From NCBI GenBank assembly GCA_963921825.1, contig OY997594.1, positions 9,863,001 to 9,927,000 of the forward strand: a DNA stretch of 64,000 nt, written 5' to 3'. Below are positions 11,024 to 22,039 of the stretch, piece after piece (position 1 is the stretch's first letter; each line of letters starts with the position of its first letter). A model generated the notes under the pieces. That model saw only the letters and a list, made by a program, of their open reading frames with translations. It was not told the DNA's origin and did not search any database. The translations under genes and the position numbers were made by a program. Source of the DNA: Erodium maritimum. Taxonomy: Eukaryota; Streptophyta; Magnoliopsida; Geraniales; Geraniaceae.

Positions 11024-12811
11024 ATGCGTTTCCGTGGCCAGGCATAGTCGGGGGTTCATCGCCGATGGAACTGCTGCCGGAATCGCCTCTGGCCTTACAT
11101 CTCTTTCGCCGCAACAGGGTCCGTTTGTTCCAGCAGGTCCAGTAACTTGTTTGTTCTCCGTTTCTGCATTTTTTGGTGTTGGGTGACGTTTGTGGTTGCT
11201 GATTCTGGGTTTTGGGTTCAGTTTTTTAATCTTCTCAGACTGGTGGCTTCTTCCATTGACAACCTTGGTGGGGGAGTGTTGAAGGATGCATTTCTGAACC
11301 TCAGGAAGATGTTCGTCCTCAACATTCTTGAGTCGTCTGAGAGGAAGGAACTCATTTCCAACTTCAATGCAGCCGGTATGGTTGAAGAATTGCAGATGCC
11401 CCTTGCTCCAAATAAGGCTGGTAAATTCTTTTGTGTTGTGACTTTTCAAGAATCAGCTGTTTTAGAAAGAGCGGTGGAAATGTTCAATGGTTCGAAGCTT
11501 AGAGGTCTGGTTCTGTTTGCGGCACAAGCTAGAGAAAAGTTTGCATTCAAGACCAAACCAAATCTTGTTTCTGACTCTGCTGTGATTAATGAAGATCTGA
11601 GGTCCTTGTTAAACAGGAAAAAGCAACAGGGTGTTCTTAAAGTCTCTGTAAAAGGAACTGAAGTTGAATCTCTCCGGGCATTAGCTTCTAATGCGTGGAT
11701 GGGTGTAAGTAACTGCATTAGAAGTGCAACGTTAATTCAGCAAGAAATTTGTTCTCAAGGTGTTCTGGATATCCAAATAAGAGATTTGGGAAACATGGTG
11801 ATGATGATCAGTTGTGCAGATGATGTTTTTGATGCTACAATGATCGAAGATGATTGGGCTTGGCTTTCTTCTTGGGTCACCATGGTCCATGGTAAGGAAA
11901 ATCTTTTGCTTAAAGGTGGAGTCTATAAGTGGCTTTGCATTCAAGGGATGCCAATTCAAGGTTGGAGTGTGGGAAACTTTGAAGAAATTGCAGGTAGATT
12001 TGGAAGTTCCCTCCTTATGCACCCTGAAACCAGTTCAGGTTTGTCCTTTCACAGGGGTCTTGTACTGATCCATTGTAGTTCTGCTAGAACAATCATGAAG
12101 GATATCAATTATACATTGGGTGATGATTCTTTTAGGATTTCCATCTCTGAATTGGACTATGTGTTAGTCCCTCCAATCTTAGGCTCAAAGAAGAACTTGT
12201 CCGCCTCTCTGCCAGCTCGTTCTTTTGATCATTCTGGACATGTGGGCAACCATGAGGCTGAGTCATCTTGTCACGCCCCAATTTCAGCGAACCGAACTCG
12301 GGACGCGAACATTTAAAAAGTTACAATACTTGAAGCCTGTTTTCATTTAATCACTTCAAAAGCCAGTTTAGTTCCACAAAATAATAATATTTACATCTCA
12401 AAAAATATTAGTCCCACACGTGGACAAAAACGAGGTACACGTCACTAGACTCAAAACACCCAGTAACCCGCTTCAAGCTCTTCAAGCTTCAGAAGCTCAC
12501 CTAGTCCAGACTGCGAACGGTACCTGTAGGAAAAGCAGCTAGGGGTGAGCGTTCGCTCACCACCACAGATAACAGACTGACTACGGCATACTTAGCAGAC
12601 AAAGCCGGTGACACCAACAACGACTCAAAAGACACACACACGACCAATACTTTCCTCAACTGACTCAACACTCGGACACGTGATGTAGACCCCACATAAC
12701 GATTGACGACCTCCTCCAAAGACACGACTGACAACCACACAATACCAAACAAGATCACAAAGGATCGCAAACCAGCTGCTCAGTAACCAATCTCTGTATC
12801 TTGCCCTTTCC

Positions 12812-13010
12812 GATCCCAGTCGGGCCAGGCGGTCGACCTGTCGCGCAACTTCTCCCGATCCCAGTCGGGAGGCTAACCCACAACCTCTCCGCTTCACCCG
12901 ATCCCAGTCGGGTGGTTAGCCACACCCGTGCATCCTTCCCCCGATCCCAGTCGGGGAGCTAGCCCACAACCCCTCCGCTTCTCCTGATCCCAGTCGGGAG
13001 GCTAGCTACA
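12812..13010. repeat. Minisatellite in solo LTR i, about 43-bp period
   Basis: The core GATCCCAGTCGGG occurs five times, at about 12812, 12857, 12900, 12943 and 12986, with spacing of 45, 43, 43 and 43 bp. The units also share GGCTAGCC/GGCTAACCCACAACC segments. Confidence 0.9.
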
Positions 13011-13079
13011 CCACACAACCTCCACCAATATCAAGTAACCAATCACAATCACAAACAAGTTCAACAGACAGTAACGACA

Positions 13080-13370
13080 CCAGTATCAACTCCACAGGCA
13101 CTCAAGGCCACCAAGACACCAACAACAAAACACGGGTTCAACAATCCTACGGGCCCTCATGGCCACCCAAGACACCAACGGTAAAGTACGGGTTCACAAC
13201 CCCACGGACACTCACGGCCACCCAAAACACCAAAATAACAACACGGGCTCTCATGGCCACCCAAGACTCAGCAATAAATAACACGGGCTCTCAAGGCCAC
13301 CCAAAAATCAACAATAAATAACACGGGCTCTCAAGGCCACCCAAAACTCAACAATAAATATACACAACAA
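13080..13370. repeat. Second minisatellite in solo LTR i
   Basis: CACGGGCTCTCAAGGCCACCC and close variants recur at roughly 40-60 bp intervals, separated by CAACAATAAATAA-type spacers. The last three copies are nearly identical, indicating recent expansion. Confidence 0.85.
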
Positions 13371-15768
13371 CCTCCGGCATAAACGATGCCTCCAACAGTC
13401 CTAAGATCACTAGTTTCACAATCAACCTCCGGGCATGGTCATATGCCTCCAGTAATTCAATTATCGCTAAGTTCTATGCTCCTACGACACTACTAAGTGT
13501 CACATGCCCTTCCAATAATTACTAAGTTCCCGTAACATGCTTTTCTAATATTCGATAACCTAAATAACCCATGACACCCCGGTGTCACATGCAATTCTAC
13601 AGTTAACTTTCCCTAGTCAGGGCCGAGATCCGACTACTTTTCCCTACCTCAACCGAAGAACACCCGCTACGTTTCCTAGCTGCTGACGTTCTGTCTCGCT
13701 ACCTTCGGGCTTCACTTCGATCGAAGCCGGACGCTAAAGAAAACATGAAAGCCATAATTAGAGGCGGTTCCCAGGTTAATTCAAAGGTCACGATTAGTCC
13801 AGTTTAAAACCGACAGTTGTCTTTTAAACTCGAGCGGGATAAAAGTGGGATTACGACGGATCGGGTTCGAGCACCCGCGCACCGAACTCAGATTTGATCC
13901 AAAACCCAGTTAAAACCATTTTTTTAACTCAAAACCGTCTTTGGAACTCCTTTGCTTTATTTAATTCCGATTTTATTTTAAAACAAAACGATTCCTTTCT
14001 GTTCTTTTCCAAACTCAAGATTTTGGTCCAAACCTTTCTAAATCCGATCTGATTTCGTTTTCCCTTTTTCGATTTAACTTAACTCAAGTTTAATCTTAAC
14101 AACAAACTTTCGTTTTAAAACCCTTTTAATTTAACCAGATCTAGTTTTATCATTTTTTCTTAAGAACTCAAAACTGATTTCATTTTTCCCTTTTTCCCTT
14201 AGACCATTGTTTTTCGTTTCAAATAAAATTCCTTTTCAATTTTTTTTGGTCTTACAACCAACACTTCAGATCCAACATGGAAATCGATTTAAACCGAGAC
14301 CAGATCCAGAACAAGCATGGAACAGCAGTAAAGGGAATGAACTCGGCAACGAAAGTAAGGAGAGACTCGGTTTTCACAACCGGCTGACCACCGGTAAGGG
14401 CGTAGCCGGCCAAAGTCTCACCGTGGAAAAAAGAAACGATGGCGGGCAGTGGAGAGCGGCGGTGGGAGCGGCGGTTTCGAACGAAACCGGCGAGGTATGT
14501 CAGGTCGGGAGGGCAGCTGAGAAGAGGGGGGTGAAGAGGAAAGGACGGCGGCTTGGTTTGACGGGGAAGGTGAGGATAGGAGGTCCGGGACTCGGGCGAC
14601 GAACGAGAGGAGCTCGGGACGACGGCGGCCGGAGCTGGTGGTGGACGGACATGGTTCGGCGAGGAAGATGAAGGAGAGAGAAAACAGGATCGGGAAAGCT
14701 CGAGAGGGTGAGAGGGTGTGGCTGCGCGTTTTTTTGACGCTGAAACCCTAAGGTTTCAGCTTATAAGGGACGCGGGTTTGGGCCAAGCACTTCGGGCCTC
14801 AGACGAAAAACGGGCTCCAGGCCCAAGCGAGAGGAAGGGAGGCCTGCCCGTGGCTGGCCGAGTCTGGCCTGGCCTGCCCAGTTTTGCCTTTTTTTTTACC
14901 TCTTGTTTCAAAAACCTACCCTAAGGTTTTCAGATTGCAATTTAATACCCTTTTGAAAGCGAAGCAGGTTTTACACATCTTACTACCCTCCCCTTGTTAT
15001 TTCCACTGATTCTGAAGAGACTCTTGGGGACAATTTTGTGTCTCCAATAAACTCTGAGGTGTTAGTTGTGACGGGAGAAAATAATGCTTCTTTCGAGCAA
15101 GTTATTGAGGAGCCTGTATCGGGGAATGGAAGTCAAGTTGCGGATTCTGAAAAAACAATTTCAGACAATCCTAGATTCCCAAAAAAGAAGAAAAACGGAG
15201 TGAAAAAACTGAAAAAACCTCAGCTTTCTCAGATTGGTCTTAATTCTGCTTCAGACGACTTGTTAGCCCGTCATTCATATGGTATTGATGCTTTTGCTTT
15301 GGCTATCAAATCCGTTAAGGAAATAGGATTCAATACTAAAGGAAAAGACGATTTGTTGAGAGAACACTTGAATTTCAAGGAAAATTGGCATGCTTAAGTT
15401 GAGGATATGGGTGGAGAGTCCGATCAAGGTGACACTAATTCTTGAGGCGTATGTTACTTGGTTTTCTTCCTCCTGGTGCCCGATGGTCTTGCTTTTCTTC
15501 AGTGTTTTACAGTAGTCTCTTTCTTATTGCATCTTTTTGGTGTTGTTATCTCGTTTGTTTTTCAGTTGGTATTTTGTTTAGGGCTCTTTGTATCTGTGTG
15601 CAGTTTCTTAGTAGTTACGCTTCATTCGTATTTTGTTTTCTTTGGTTTCATGCTCTTCATCATTTGAACCGCTTCTGTATTTCAACTGCAATTTTGCAGC
15701 TTTCCTTTTTCCTCTCTTTGAAAAAAGAAGATTTATAAAACCTCGCTGATTAAAAAAAAGCAGAGAGA

Positions 15769-15990
15769 GTCATCGAATCCTATACGAATATTTTTTACTT
15801 CGTCTGCAGAATACGGTTAATATTGTTCTTTATCTTTTCATATTTTAAATCTTTAATCAGATATGATCATTCCATCTCCATGACTAGAATACATCATAAA
15901 ACTTAAATTAAAACATGTTATTTCATTACTTAGGGATTTCTTATGTGATTAAAGAGCAACAAGAGATTAAACTAACGACATGACAATTAA
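15769..15990. other. Short AT-rich spacer between copy C and the snoRNA locus
   Basis: No frame or motif recognised. It probably holds the 3' end of the minus-strand snoRNA transcript. Confidence 0.4.
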
Positions 15991-15992
15991 AA

Positions 15993-16082
15993 GAGAAATC
16001 AGCCCCTTAGATGTTCCTAATCTGCGATCATATCCGCAAATCATTACAGGTCTGTAATGTAAAAATTCTTCATCATCGTTCA
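15993..16082 (-). ncRNA. C/D-box snoRNA, U61-like (18S rRNA 2'-O-methylation guide)
   Basis: Minus strand. The C box ATGATGA is at 16076-16070 and the D box CTGA at 16002-15999, giving an RNA of about 80-90 nt. Immediately upstream of the D box is GAACATCTAAGGG, complementary over 13 nt to the conserved 18S rRNA segment CCCUUAGAUGUUC (plus-strand copy at 16004-16016). The D+5 rule points to the first U of CCCUU, the site I associate with U61. A second segment, 16046-16059, is complementary (one G-U pair) to the adjoining 18S sequence ACAGGUCUGUGAUG. The terminal stem is weak. rRNA sequences and the U61 name are recalled, not searched. Confidence 0.72.
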
Positions 16083-16341
16083 CCATAAAAAGAAACAAAA
16101 CATCAAAACAATTAAGATTTAAAAATATAGTTACTCCATTCACCTCCCAAAACCGATGAAAATCAAAATCAAGAGAGATAGTTTGAGAACAGAACAACAC
16201 GCTAAATCTAGCTTCAAGGGAACGAGTCTAATGGGAATTGAAATATCCACAAAGACCAGATTATGAAGCCCAGTATTTGAAACTGAAGCTGAAATCAAAA
16301 CAAAATCCACAAAGAAAGAGCTCGAGAATAAATAAGGGGAT

Positions 16342-16434
16342 ACATCTCTCAGACAAATGCCTCGATTGTCATCAAGATTTAAAAAGAATGGATATATCAG
16401 ACTCGTCATCTGTGTTGTTCATCACAGAGAAGTA
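16342..16434 (-). ncRNA. C/D-box snoRNA, U15-like (25S rRNA 2'-O-methylation guide)
   Basis: Minus strand. All four boxes are visible: C GTGATGA (16425-16419), D' CTGA (16400-16397), C' TTGATGA (16375-16369) and D CTGA (16352-16349). The outer flanks can pair as a terminal stem (CTTCTC with GAGA..G). Before D, the guide CGAGGCATTTG matches 25S CAAAUGCCUCG (plus copy 16354-16364). Before D', AGATGACGAG matches 25S CUCGUCAUCU (16402-16411). By the D+5 rule these select an A and a G seven bases apart. That is the spacing of the neighbouring Am/Gm pair guided in yeast by snR13 and snR75, which I associate with U15 in plants. Two guides to one conserved rRNA segment are very unlikely by chance. 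Confidence 0.88.
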
Positions 16435-16639
16435 AACCCAGTATCTAATTCTCACAAGCCCAACAATTAAAACATAGAATGAATCTAGGAATTGAAATGT
16501 AATGGCGTTTGGAGGCGGATTTGTGAATGAAGGAAAGGCAGGGCGGCGACGGGGAAGAACCCGACGACGACCGAACCAAGCACAGAACCCGTACTATGAT
16601 GCCATGGAAGATTGATGTAGAGGGCCGAAAGGTCAGGGC

Positions 16640-16910
16640 ACCCTGTAGAGAACCTACAGGTATATTCAGAGCGGAAGCTCTCCCCTATATTGCTTCGGCC
16701 CTGGACAAAATCGAAGAGGAAACCCTAACCCTAGAGGCCTTCGACGAAGAATGTGATAGTGTAATCGAAGTTGGATATTTTACTTCGTGACCTATGCAAG
16801 TATAAATAGAGAAGAGGAGTGGTTAGTGATGTCTGGGATGGGCATGCCTTGGCCCGTTATACAGAACTAAGCCCAGTGGTTTGTGGTTTGGGCTTTTCAT
16901 TTGTCTCATG
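16640..16910 (-). promoter_or_regulatory. Promoter-like region of the snoRNA locus (telo-box, site II)
   Basis: Reading the minus strand, TGGGCT-type site II elements lie at 16894-16889 and 16875-16870 with a GGGCC at about 16855. A TATTTATA sits near 16808-16801, and a double telo-box (AAACCCTAA at 16720-16728, plus strand) falls further into the transcribed side. Site II plus telo-box is the usual promoter signature of plant ribosomal-protein and snoRNA genes, so it fits the two snoRNAs downstream. Transcription start and orientation are inferred. Short plus-strand frames here (16502-16612, 16527-16790) have no domains. Confidence 0.6.
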
Positions 16911-17023
16911 TCACACTGTAGTGGCGGCCACATATTTGGTAGTCCAATGACAAAGAGAATATTCGGAGGCATTCATTTTTTTTGATGTTTTGAACTTGTT
17001 TATATGCTTTTTTTTATCGTATA

Positions 17024-17520
17024 GGGATTTTTTTTTATCAGCAAAAAAAACGATTTTATGAAAGGCCAGAAGGCAAGATTGAGTACAGATAAGGCCCAAG
17101 GCCCAACAAAGAAAGGAAAAGCCAAGAGACCCCAAAGTGTTGGGAAGGGGCAACCTCCACGCACGGGAAACGATCGGATTTGAAGGACCGACCATTTATC
17201 CCACTCACGAAGATAAAGATCAAGCCCTTGAGTATATTTCTCTTCAAGATCTCCATGCACCGGCTTCCCGGGGAGATTCGCGCCCTTGATCATATCATCC
17301 TTTTGGTGGTGGTACTGGGTTAGACGTAGAGATAAAAATCGTGGACCAGGGAGGGATGCTAGTGGTGGCGATACTAGGATGAAGGGGTGGGAGGGGGGTA
17401 GTAGCAGTATATGGTTCAAGATCAAGGTTGGCGACATGGAGGTAAGGCTTGGCCTTGGTGCCATGAGACACCTTCATATACCTTTAGATTCTACCATTCG
17501 ATGGCATGGTGGATAAGCAC
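17024..17520 (-). mobile_element. LINE-type retroposon 3' fragment, minus strand
   Basis: On the minus strand the sequence ends TTGCTGATAAAAAAAA, the 3' terminus shared with other elements here (for example 33944 and 44613). The frame above it (17000-17464) reads through KPVHGDLEEKYTQGLDLY without a domain I can name. The 5' limit and target duplication are not clear. Confidence 0.45.
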
Positions 17521-20430
17521 GGTGGTAGGTGGTTGAGATTGGTTGTGTACGCGGTTAGTTAGGAGGTAGCGGGTGGTTTGTGGGCGGTGCACGACACCCT
17601 AAAAGATGGTGATTATTGAGAGAAAGGAGAGAACTCTAAAAGAATAGTTCTTTTATGCTTTACTTTATTTAACTTTATCTTTGTATAAATTTGAAAGATA
17701 ATAAATAAAAATAAAAATAAATCTAATTTTTTGGCCTTTTAATTCTAATTTTTTTTATCTTGTAATTATCATTTTTAAGATACAAATGTGTTACTTTAAA
17801 AGAAAATTTAAACAAAGTACAATATATATACAATTTCGTGATTTTATTAATAATTATAAAAAATGTATTAAAAAGATGACAAAAAAACATATAACGCAAA
17901 ATTGTTGGAAAAAATTGTGAGCAACAATGTTGCGTGCTCTCTCTCTCTCTGAACACCTCGTCATTGTTTTGATCTTATCACGTCATCTTCTCCTTCTTCG
18001 CCTTCTTGTTATTGTCACCACCGTTCTCGTTCTCGTTGTCTCCACCGCCTCATACTTTGGATCCACAGTCTATGTCTGCGTCTAATACCACATTCCATGG
18101 TTCTCACAGATCTCTCCCACCTTAATACACCGACAACAACAGACCCTCCAACGTGAAGACCGGTCACAACCCACATGCTGTCTTCCACGCGACCTCGCTC
18201 CATGAGACGCATTGTCCCGTAAGACCAACGCTCCCGGTTTCGCCTCTTGAGCCACCGTCATCAACGCCTTTGTCGCTAGTACCGCCTCTGTCACCAATAG
18301 TACCTCAACCGCCACAAGCACCCCCGCCCGAGCCCGCCCTATTACATGCGTCGCCTCCACCTCCCACGGTGCCTCCGCCGCCAGTCTGCTTACTATCTCG
18401 CTGGTATCCGCCTCCGCCACCTGCGCTACATCTTGCGCCGCTTCCACTCCATACAATGATGCTCTATCCTTATCCGCTGGATCAGGATTGTTCCATCAAT
18501 GGAAACTCGATGGATCCACCCTATTTGTTGGATCAGGATTCTGACATCCCCGAGGTGTGTGTGAGCATACACACCTCGTCTTACCAAAGTCAGTGTAAAC
18601 TCGACATTTTGGTTCCCCATTTTTTTGTGTTCTTTCTAGATATTCGTTATTCCTTCGACCACACCATACCAGGTATCCGAACATTTTCATATCGAGACGA
18701 TCTGTGGCTGAATTGGCAACGTTAACGGTTTGTGAAACCGTAGAAGTTGATTAAGGTGTGCATTGACGGGGCATGTAAGGAATGACATGACACGAGGGTA
18801 ATGATGCATTATGGATGTTGGACAGACAAGCAGACAAGTGGGTCCCCTTATCTTCAGCAGTTTCCTCCTAACCAATCATCAATGGCGGGTCCCGCTTTCC
18901 TTTTGTTCCATGAGTTGTCATTTCCTTAATCATCGCTGTCGGACCCACGCTTTTCCGCCTTCTTTTAGCCACTTGCTTCACCCATTTCCTTTCCATACAA
19001 AAACGTTTATTTTTATACATCGATAGCATTTTTTTCATATGAGTTGAGTTTGTTACTATAACTCGTGAACCTTAATGTTTTGAGGTGATTAATTTATTAA
19101 AATACAAATGTCTTTAGTTTTGTTGAAAAGTAAGAGCAGACAATGTATAAATGGTCAAAGACTCAAAGCATATGGGTTGACTGAATAATATATACGTAGT
19201 ACGGATCCAAGATTAATATATTAGGGAATAGTGAAACTGATTACACTTCATCAAAACCATTTTTTCATTACTTTCCGTTGTTTTTTTAAAAGTAATCAGG
19301 AAAATACATTAACGAAAGAAATAAACCATACAAAAGAGACGTAAAAACTTTGGATTCTAGATATGTGTCCTGGTTACCTGTAGTTAATACGGCAGTCATA
19401 CACCCGTAGAAAAATATTGTTTCTGCTCACGGATACTAACCTTAGGATATCCCCTTACCGACATTTCAAGGTACAAAATGAGAAATTTAAATGACCTAAA
19501 AACCAAATCCTAAAACACTACATGAATCGAAACCAAACAAACAAACCTAACGAACCATACATGTCCGTATTGAAATAGAAAGCGTGAAAGCGGAGAAACA
19601 TACGGTGATGCCCTCCTTTCTTCCTCATGTGCTAGGATGTCATGGAGAACTACACTCCCTTACCGTCCCCCACCCCCGGATCCCAAACCCACCTACTGAC
19701 GACGATGACAATCATGACGGCGAGTGGTGGTCGGCGGCGATGTGAGAAGAAGAGAGACGGAATAGGGTTTTTCCATTTGGTGGCTAGGGTTTTTCCCTCG
19801 GTCGGTGGCGTCCAGGTCGGAATGGCCACAAGCACTGGTAACGAGCAGGGCCACACGTAGGGTAGAAGAGACCGGCGAGGAACCCCGTCACAGATCGTCG
19901 GAGGACGGGGAGTAAGGGAAGACACGAGGCGCGGTTGTAGAGGCGATTGGGTTCGGAGGCTCTCGCGCTGTGAAGATTCGAGACGGGAAAAGGGGGGCTT
20001 TACCAAGACAAGTCCCACCGACAACCATCCTATCCGGGGCCGATCTGGTCGCGGGTGGCGGCGGCTGGAGAAATGAGAACGAAGGGGTACGACTAGGGTT
20101 TTATCCTTACCAATGTTCAGATTCGTTGTTAAACGTATAAATTTTCTACATTCTTCAATCCATATAATTCATTTTAATCATAGAAGCAGATCATCACAAA
20201 AGTGCACGCATGTAACACCCTTAATAGATTTCATTAAAAAGAGTATATTTACCTTGTATGTGAAACACATGTACACCTCTTATGGAGAGTGATCCATATA
20301 TTTCTTTTGAATATGAAGATAAATTCAATTTTATTATGAGATATAAGAAAGTATGCTTTGCATCGCAGTTTTGTTATTGAACAAACACATAAGAAAGTAC
20401 TTATAAAAGATGATTATTCATAGTGTATGA
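17521..20430. other. Intergenic DNA, degenerate, no supported gene
   Basis: The plus-strand frame 18153-18725 is proline-rich and low-complexity, with a duplicated TTGGATCAGGATT-type segment near 18480-18540, and has no domain. The GC-rich block 19640-20100 has the look of a retroposon 5' leader on the minus strand (frame 19650-20024), but no element end could be found. The rest is AT-rich. Confidence 0.4.
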
Positions 20431-20439
20431 TCACGGTAT

Positions 20440-21960
20440 CTCAACATATTTATGCGTGTATGTGCATATGTTACTTCTCCCGGCTAAACTCGGAGGTATC
20501 CGAGGAGTTCTCTAGGAGAAAGAGAAATAGGATCAGAGAGCGGGGTGTTGCTTGTCATCTTCGTCTCCTCCCTCGATCCACTGGAGGAGACGGAGATGAG
20601 GAACAAGGTGTCATTACTTTTTTGGGTACAATAACTCGGACTAAACTCCGAATACTACTTGACAACCATTACGTTTTTCGTGCCATTCTGAGAGTTAATT
20701 CTCAGGGTGTCAATGATAATGATATTATTGTTACAGAGGAGTTCCTTATTCTATGTGATGATGAAGAAAATATCAATTTGGATTATCAAGAGACCAATTG
20801 GATAGGAGATAGTGGTGCCTGTTAGAGATAGAATACATTCAAATTATAATACTTAGATATATACTGTATAGAATTTGAATGTATTCTATCTATAATTCTA
20901 TACAATATATATCTAAGTATTTGAATGTATTCTATCTCTAACAGTGCCAATATACATGCTACATGTAGGAAGGATTTCTTTTCATCTTAAAGATCTGGTG
21001 ACTATGGGAGTGTTAAGATGGGAAACGAGACATGTCAAAGGCTATTGGCGTTGAAGATGTGTGCTTGGAGACGGAAGATGGTACACTCTTGGTTCTTAAA
21101 AATGTTAAGCATACTATTGACATTCATTTGAACTTGAAATATGTGGGTAGACTAGATGATGAAGGTTATCATCATCACTTTGGTGATGGTAAGTGGAAGC
21201 TCACCAAAGGTTTTATGGTTGTGGCTAGATGGAGAAAGTGTGCTTCGTTGTACATTACTCGAGCTAGAGTTTATAATGACATTGTTAATGCAGTTGAAGA
21301 TGAAGGTATAACTGAATTATGGCATAGTCGGCTTAGTCACATAAGTGAGAAGGGACTGATGATTTTGAGCAAGAAGAATCTTATACCCGGGATGAGTTGC
21401 ACACCATTGAAGAAGTGTGAACATTGCTTGGCTAGTAAGCAAACAAGAATTTTTTTTAAATCATCTCCTCCTTCTAGAAAGCCATAAATACTTGATTTGG
21501 TATATTCTTATATGTGTGGTTTTATGCAGAGAAGGACGTTAGGCGGTGCACTTTACTTTGTTACTTTTATTGATGATCTTTCAAAGAATTTATTGGCTTA
21601 CACATTGAAGACGAAAGATCAAGTGCTTGGAGTTTTCAAGAACTTTCATGCCCTAATTGAGAGACAAGCTGAAAAGAAGTTGAAGTGCATCAGGACATAT
21701 AATGGAGATGAGTATTATGCTCCTTTTGATGAGTATTGCATGGATCAAGGTATTAGACACCAAAAGACACCTATGAAGACACCTCAATTGGATGGGTTAA
21801 CTGAAAGGATGAACATGACACTTGCTTAGAGGGTGAGATGTTTGCTTTCACAAGCAACACTACCGGGATACTTTTGGGATAAAGTTGTGAGTACGGTGAG
21901 TACATGTGTTAAATCTCATACCTAGTGTTCTTCTTGGGTTTTGAAGGATTCTAGTGTGCC
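20440..21960 (+). pseudogene. Ty1/Copia retrotransposon fragment: protease, GAG-pre-integrase, integrase
   Basis: The protease motif DSGA is at 20808-20819 (WIGDSGA) and is then cut by a 124-bp hairpin insertion. After the insert, out-of-frame remnants resume. The frame 21032-21487 carries the GAG-pre-integrase block LWHSRLSHISEKGLMIL with the His-Cys zinc residues (CEHC). A stop at 21485-21487 precedes the integrase core frame 21497-21829, which has FIDDLSK and GLTERMN. The position of the first catalytic aspartate reads SYMCG, so that Asp appears lost. No reverse transcriptase or RNase H follows. Dead element. Confidence 0.88.
20815..20948. mobile_element. 124-bp hairpin element inside Copia protease, 5-bp TSD
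   Basis: The insert 20820-20943 is flanked by GTGCC at 20815-20819 and 20944-20948. It begins TGTTAGAGATAGAATACATT and ends with the exact reverse complement of its first 25 bases. Further inner segments (AATACTTAGATATATA, GTATAGAATT) are also inverted, so almost the whole insert folds into one hairpin with an 18-nt loop. The loop repeats part of the terminal arm. It could be a foldback MITE, or a very small TG...CA ended element. Confidence 0.85.
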
Positions 21961-22039
21961 AAAAATGCAGCCGAAAAAATAAAAGCCCTAAATAATCCTT
22001 ATGATCCATGTAATTTAGAATAAACTAACAAACGACAAT

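Larger units (their letters stand above)
12264..14980 (-). mobile_element. Solo LTR i (Ty3/Gypsy-like, TGTCACGCC-type), minus strand
   Basis: The LTR is 12269-14975 (2707 bp), flanked by the 5-bp duplication CATCT at 12264-12268 and 14976-14980. On the plus strand it begins TGTCACGCCCC and ends TTTTACA, so on the minus strand it runs TG...GGGGCGTGACA. It shares short blocks with the LTRs at 38995 and 46674: GAGCGNNNGCTCACC, the GGGAAAGTAGCG-type block, and the ending CGCGTCTCGA-TTCGGT. No gag-pol, primer site or second LTR follows, so it is a recombination product. It contains two minisatellite blocks, and short internal frames (for example 14207-14671) that I do not regard as genes. Confidence 0.92.
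11147..15397 (+). pseudogene. LINE ORF1-type RRM + DUF4283-like protein, broken by a solo LTR
   Basis: The frame runs 11147-12268 and continues exactly in phase at 14981-15397 once the LTR and one CATCT copy are discounted: 512 codons with no other break. An RRM-like domain is visible, with RNP2 MFVLNI at residues 55-60 and RNP1 KFFCVVTF at 93-100. At about residues 240-345 is a block with WLCIQGMPIQGW and NFEEIAGRFG, typical of the DUF4283-type region of plant retroelement ORF1 proteins. The C-terminal part is lysine-rich (KKKKNGVKKLKKP). The otherwise clean frame suggests that it was still coding, or only recently dead, when the LTR inserted. Now truncated after codon 374 plus LTR-derived residues. 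Confidence 0.85.
10788..15768 (+). mobile_element. ORF1-only LINE-derived retroposon (copy C), split by a solo LTR
   Basis: A GC-rich 5' leader with a 118-bp tandem duplication is followed by one long ORF1, then about 360 bp of T-rich 3' tail ending CTGATTAAAAAAAAG near 15768. No reverse transcriptase or endonuclease is present. The ORF is interrupted at 12268 by a solo LTR. The 3' end lies about 230 bp from the snoRNA locus, which is on the opposite strand. I could not find a convincing target duplication, so the exact 5' end is open. Confidence 0.75.

Noticed and set aside
12812..13370. Regularly spaced repeats as a CRISPR array
   Set aside because: Units are direct minisatellites within a plant LTR, spacers are themselves repeated, and the genome is eukaryotic.
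14207..14924. Two plus-strand frames in solo LTR i
   Set aside because: Lie in the GC-rich part of an LTR; no domain and not shared with the sister LTRs.
16502..16790. Small arginine-rich frames near the snoRNA promoter
   Set aside because: Better explained as the leader/promoter of the minus-strand snoRNA unit; no domain.
18153..18725. 190-codon proline-rich frame
   Set aside because: Low-complexity CCNCCN composition, no signal peptide or extensin-type SPPPP repeats, no splice or promoter context.
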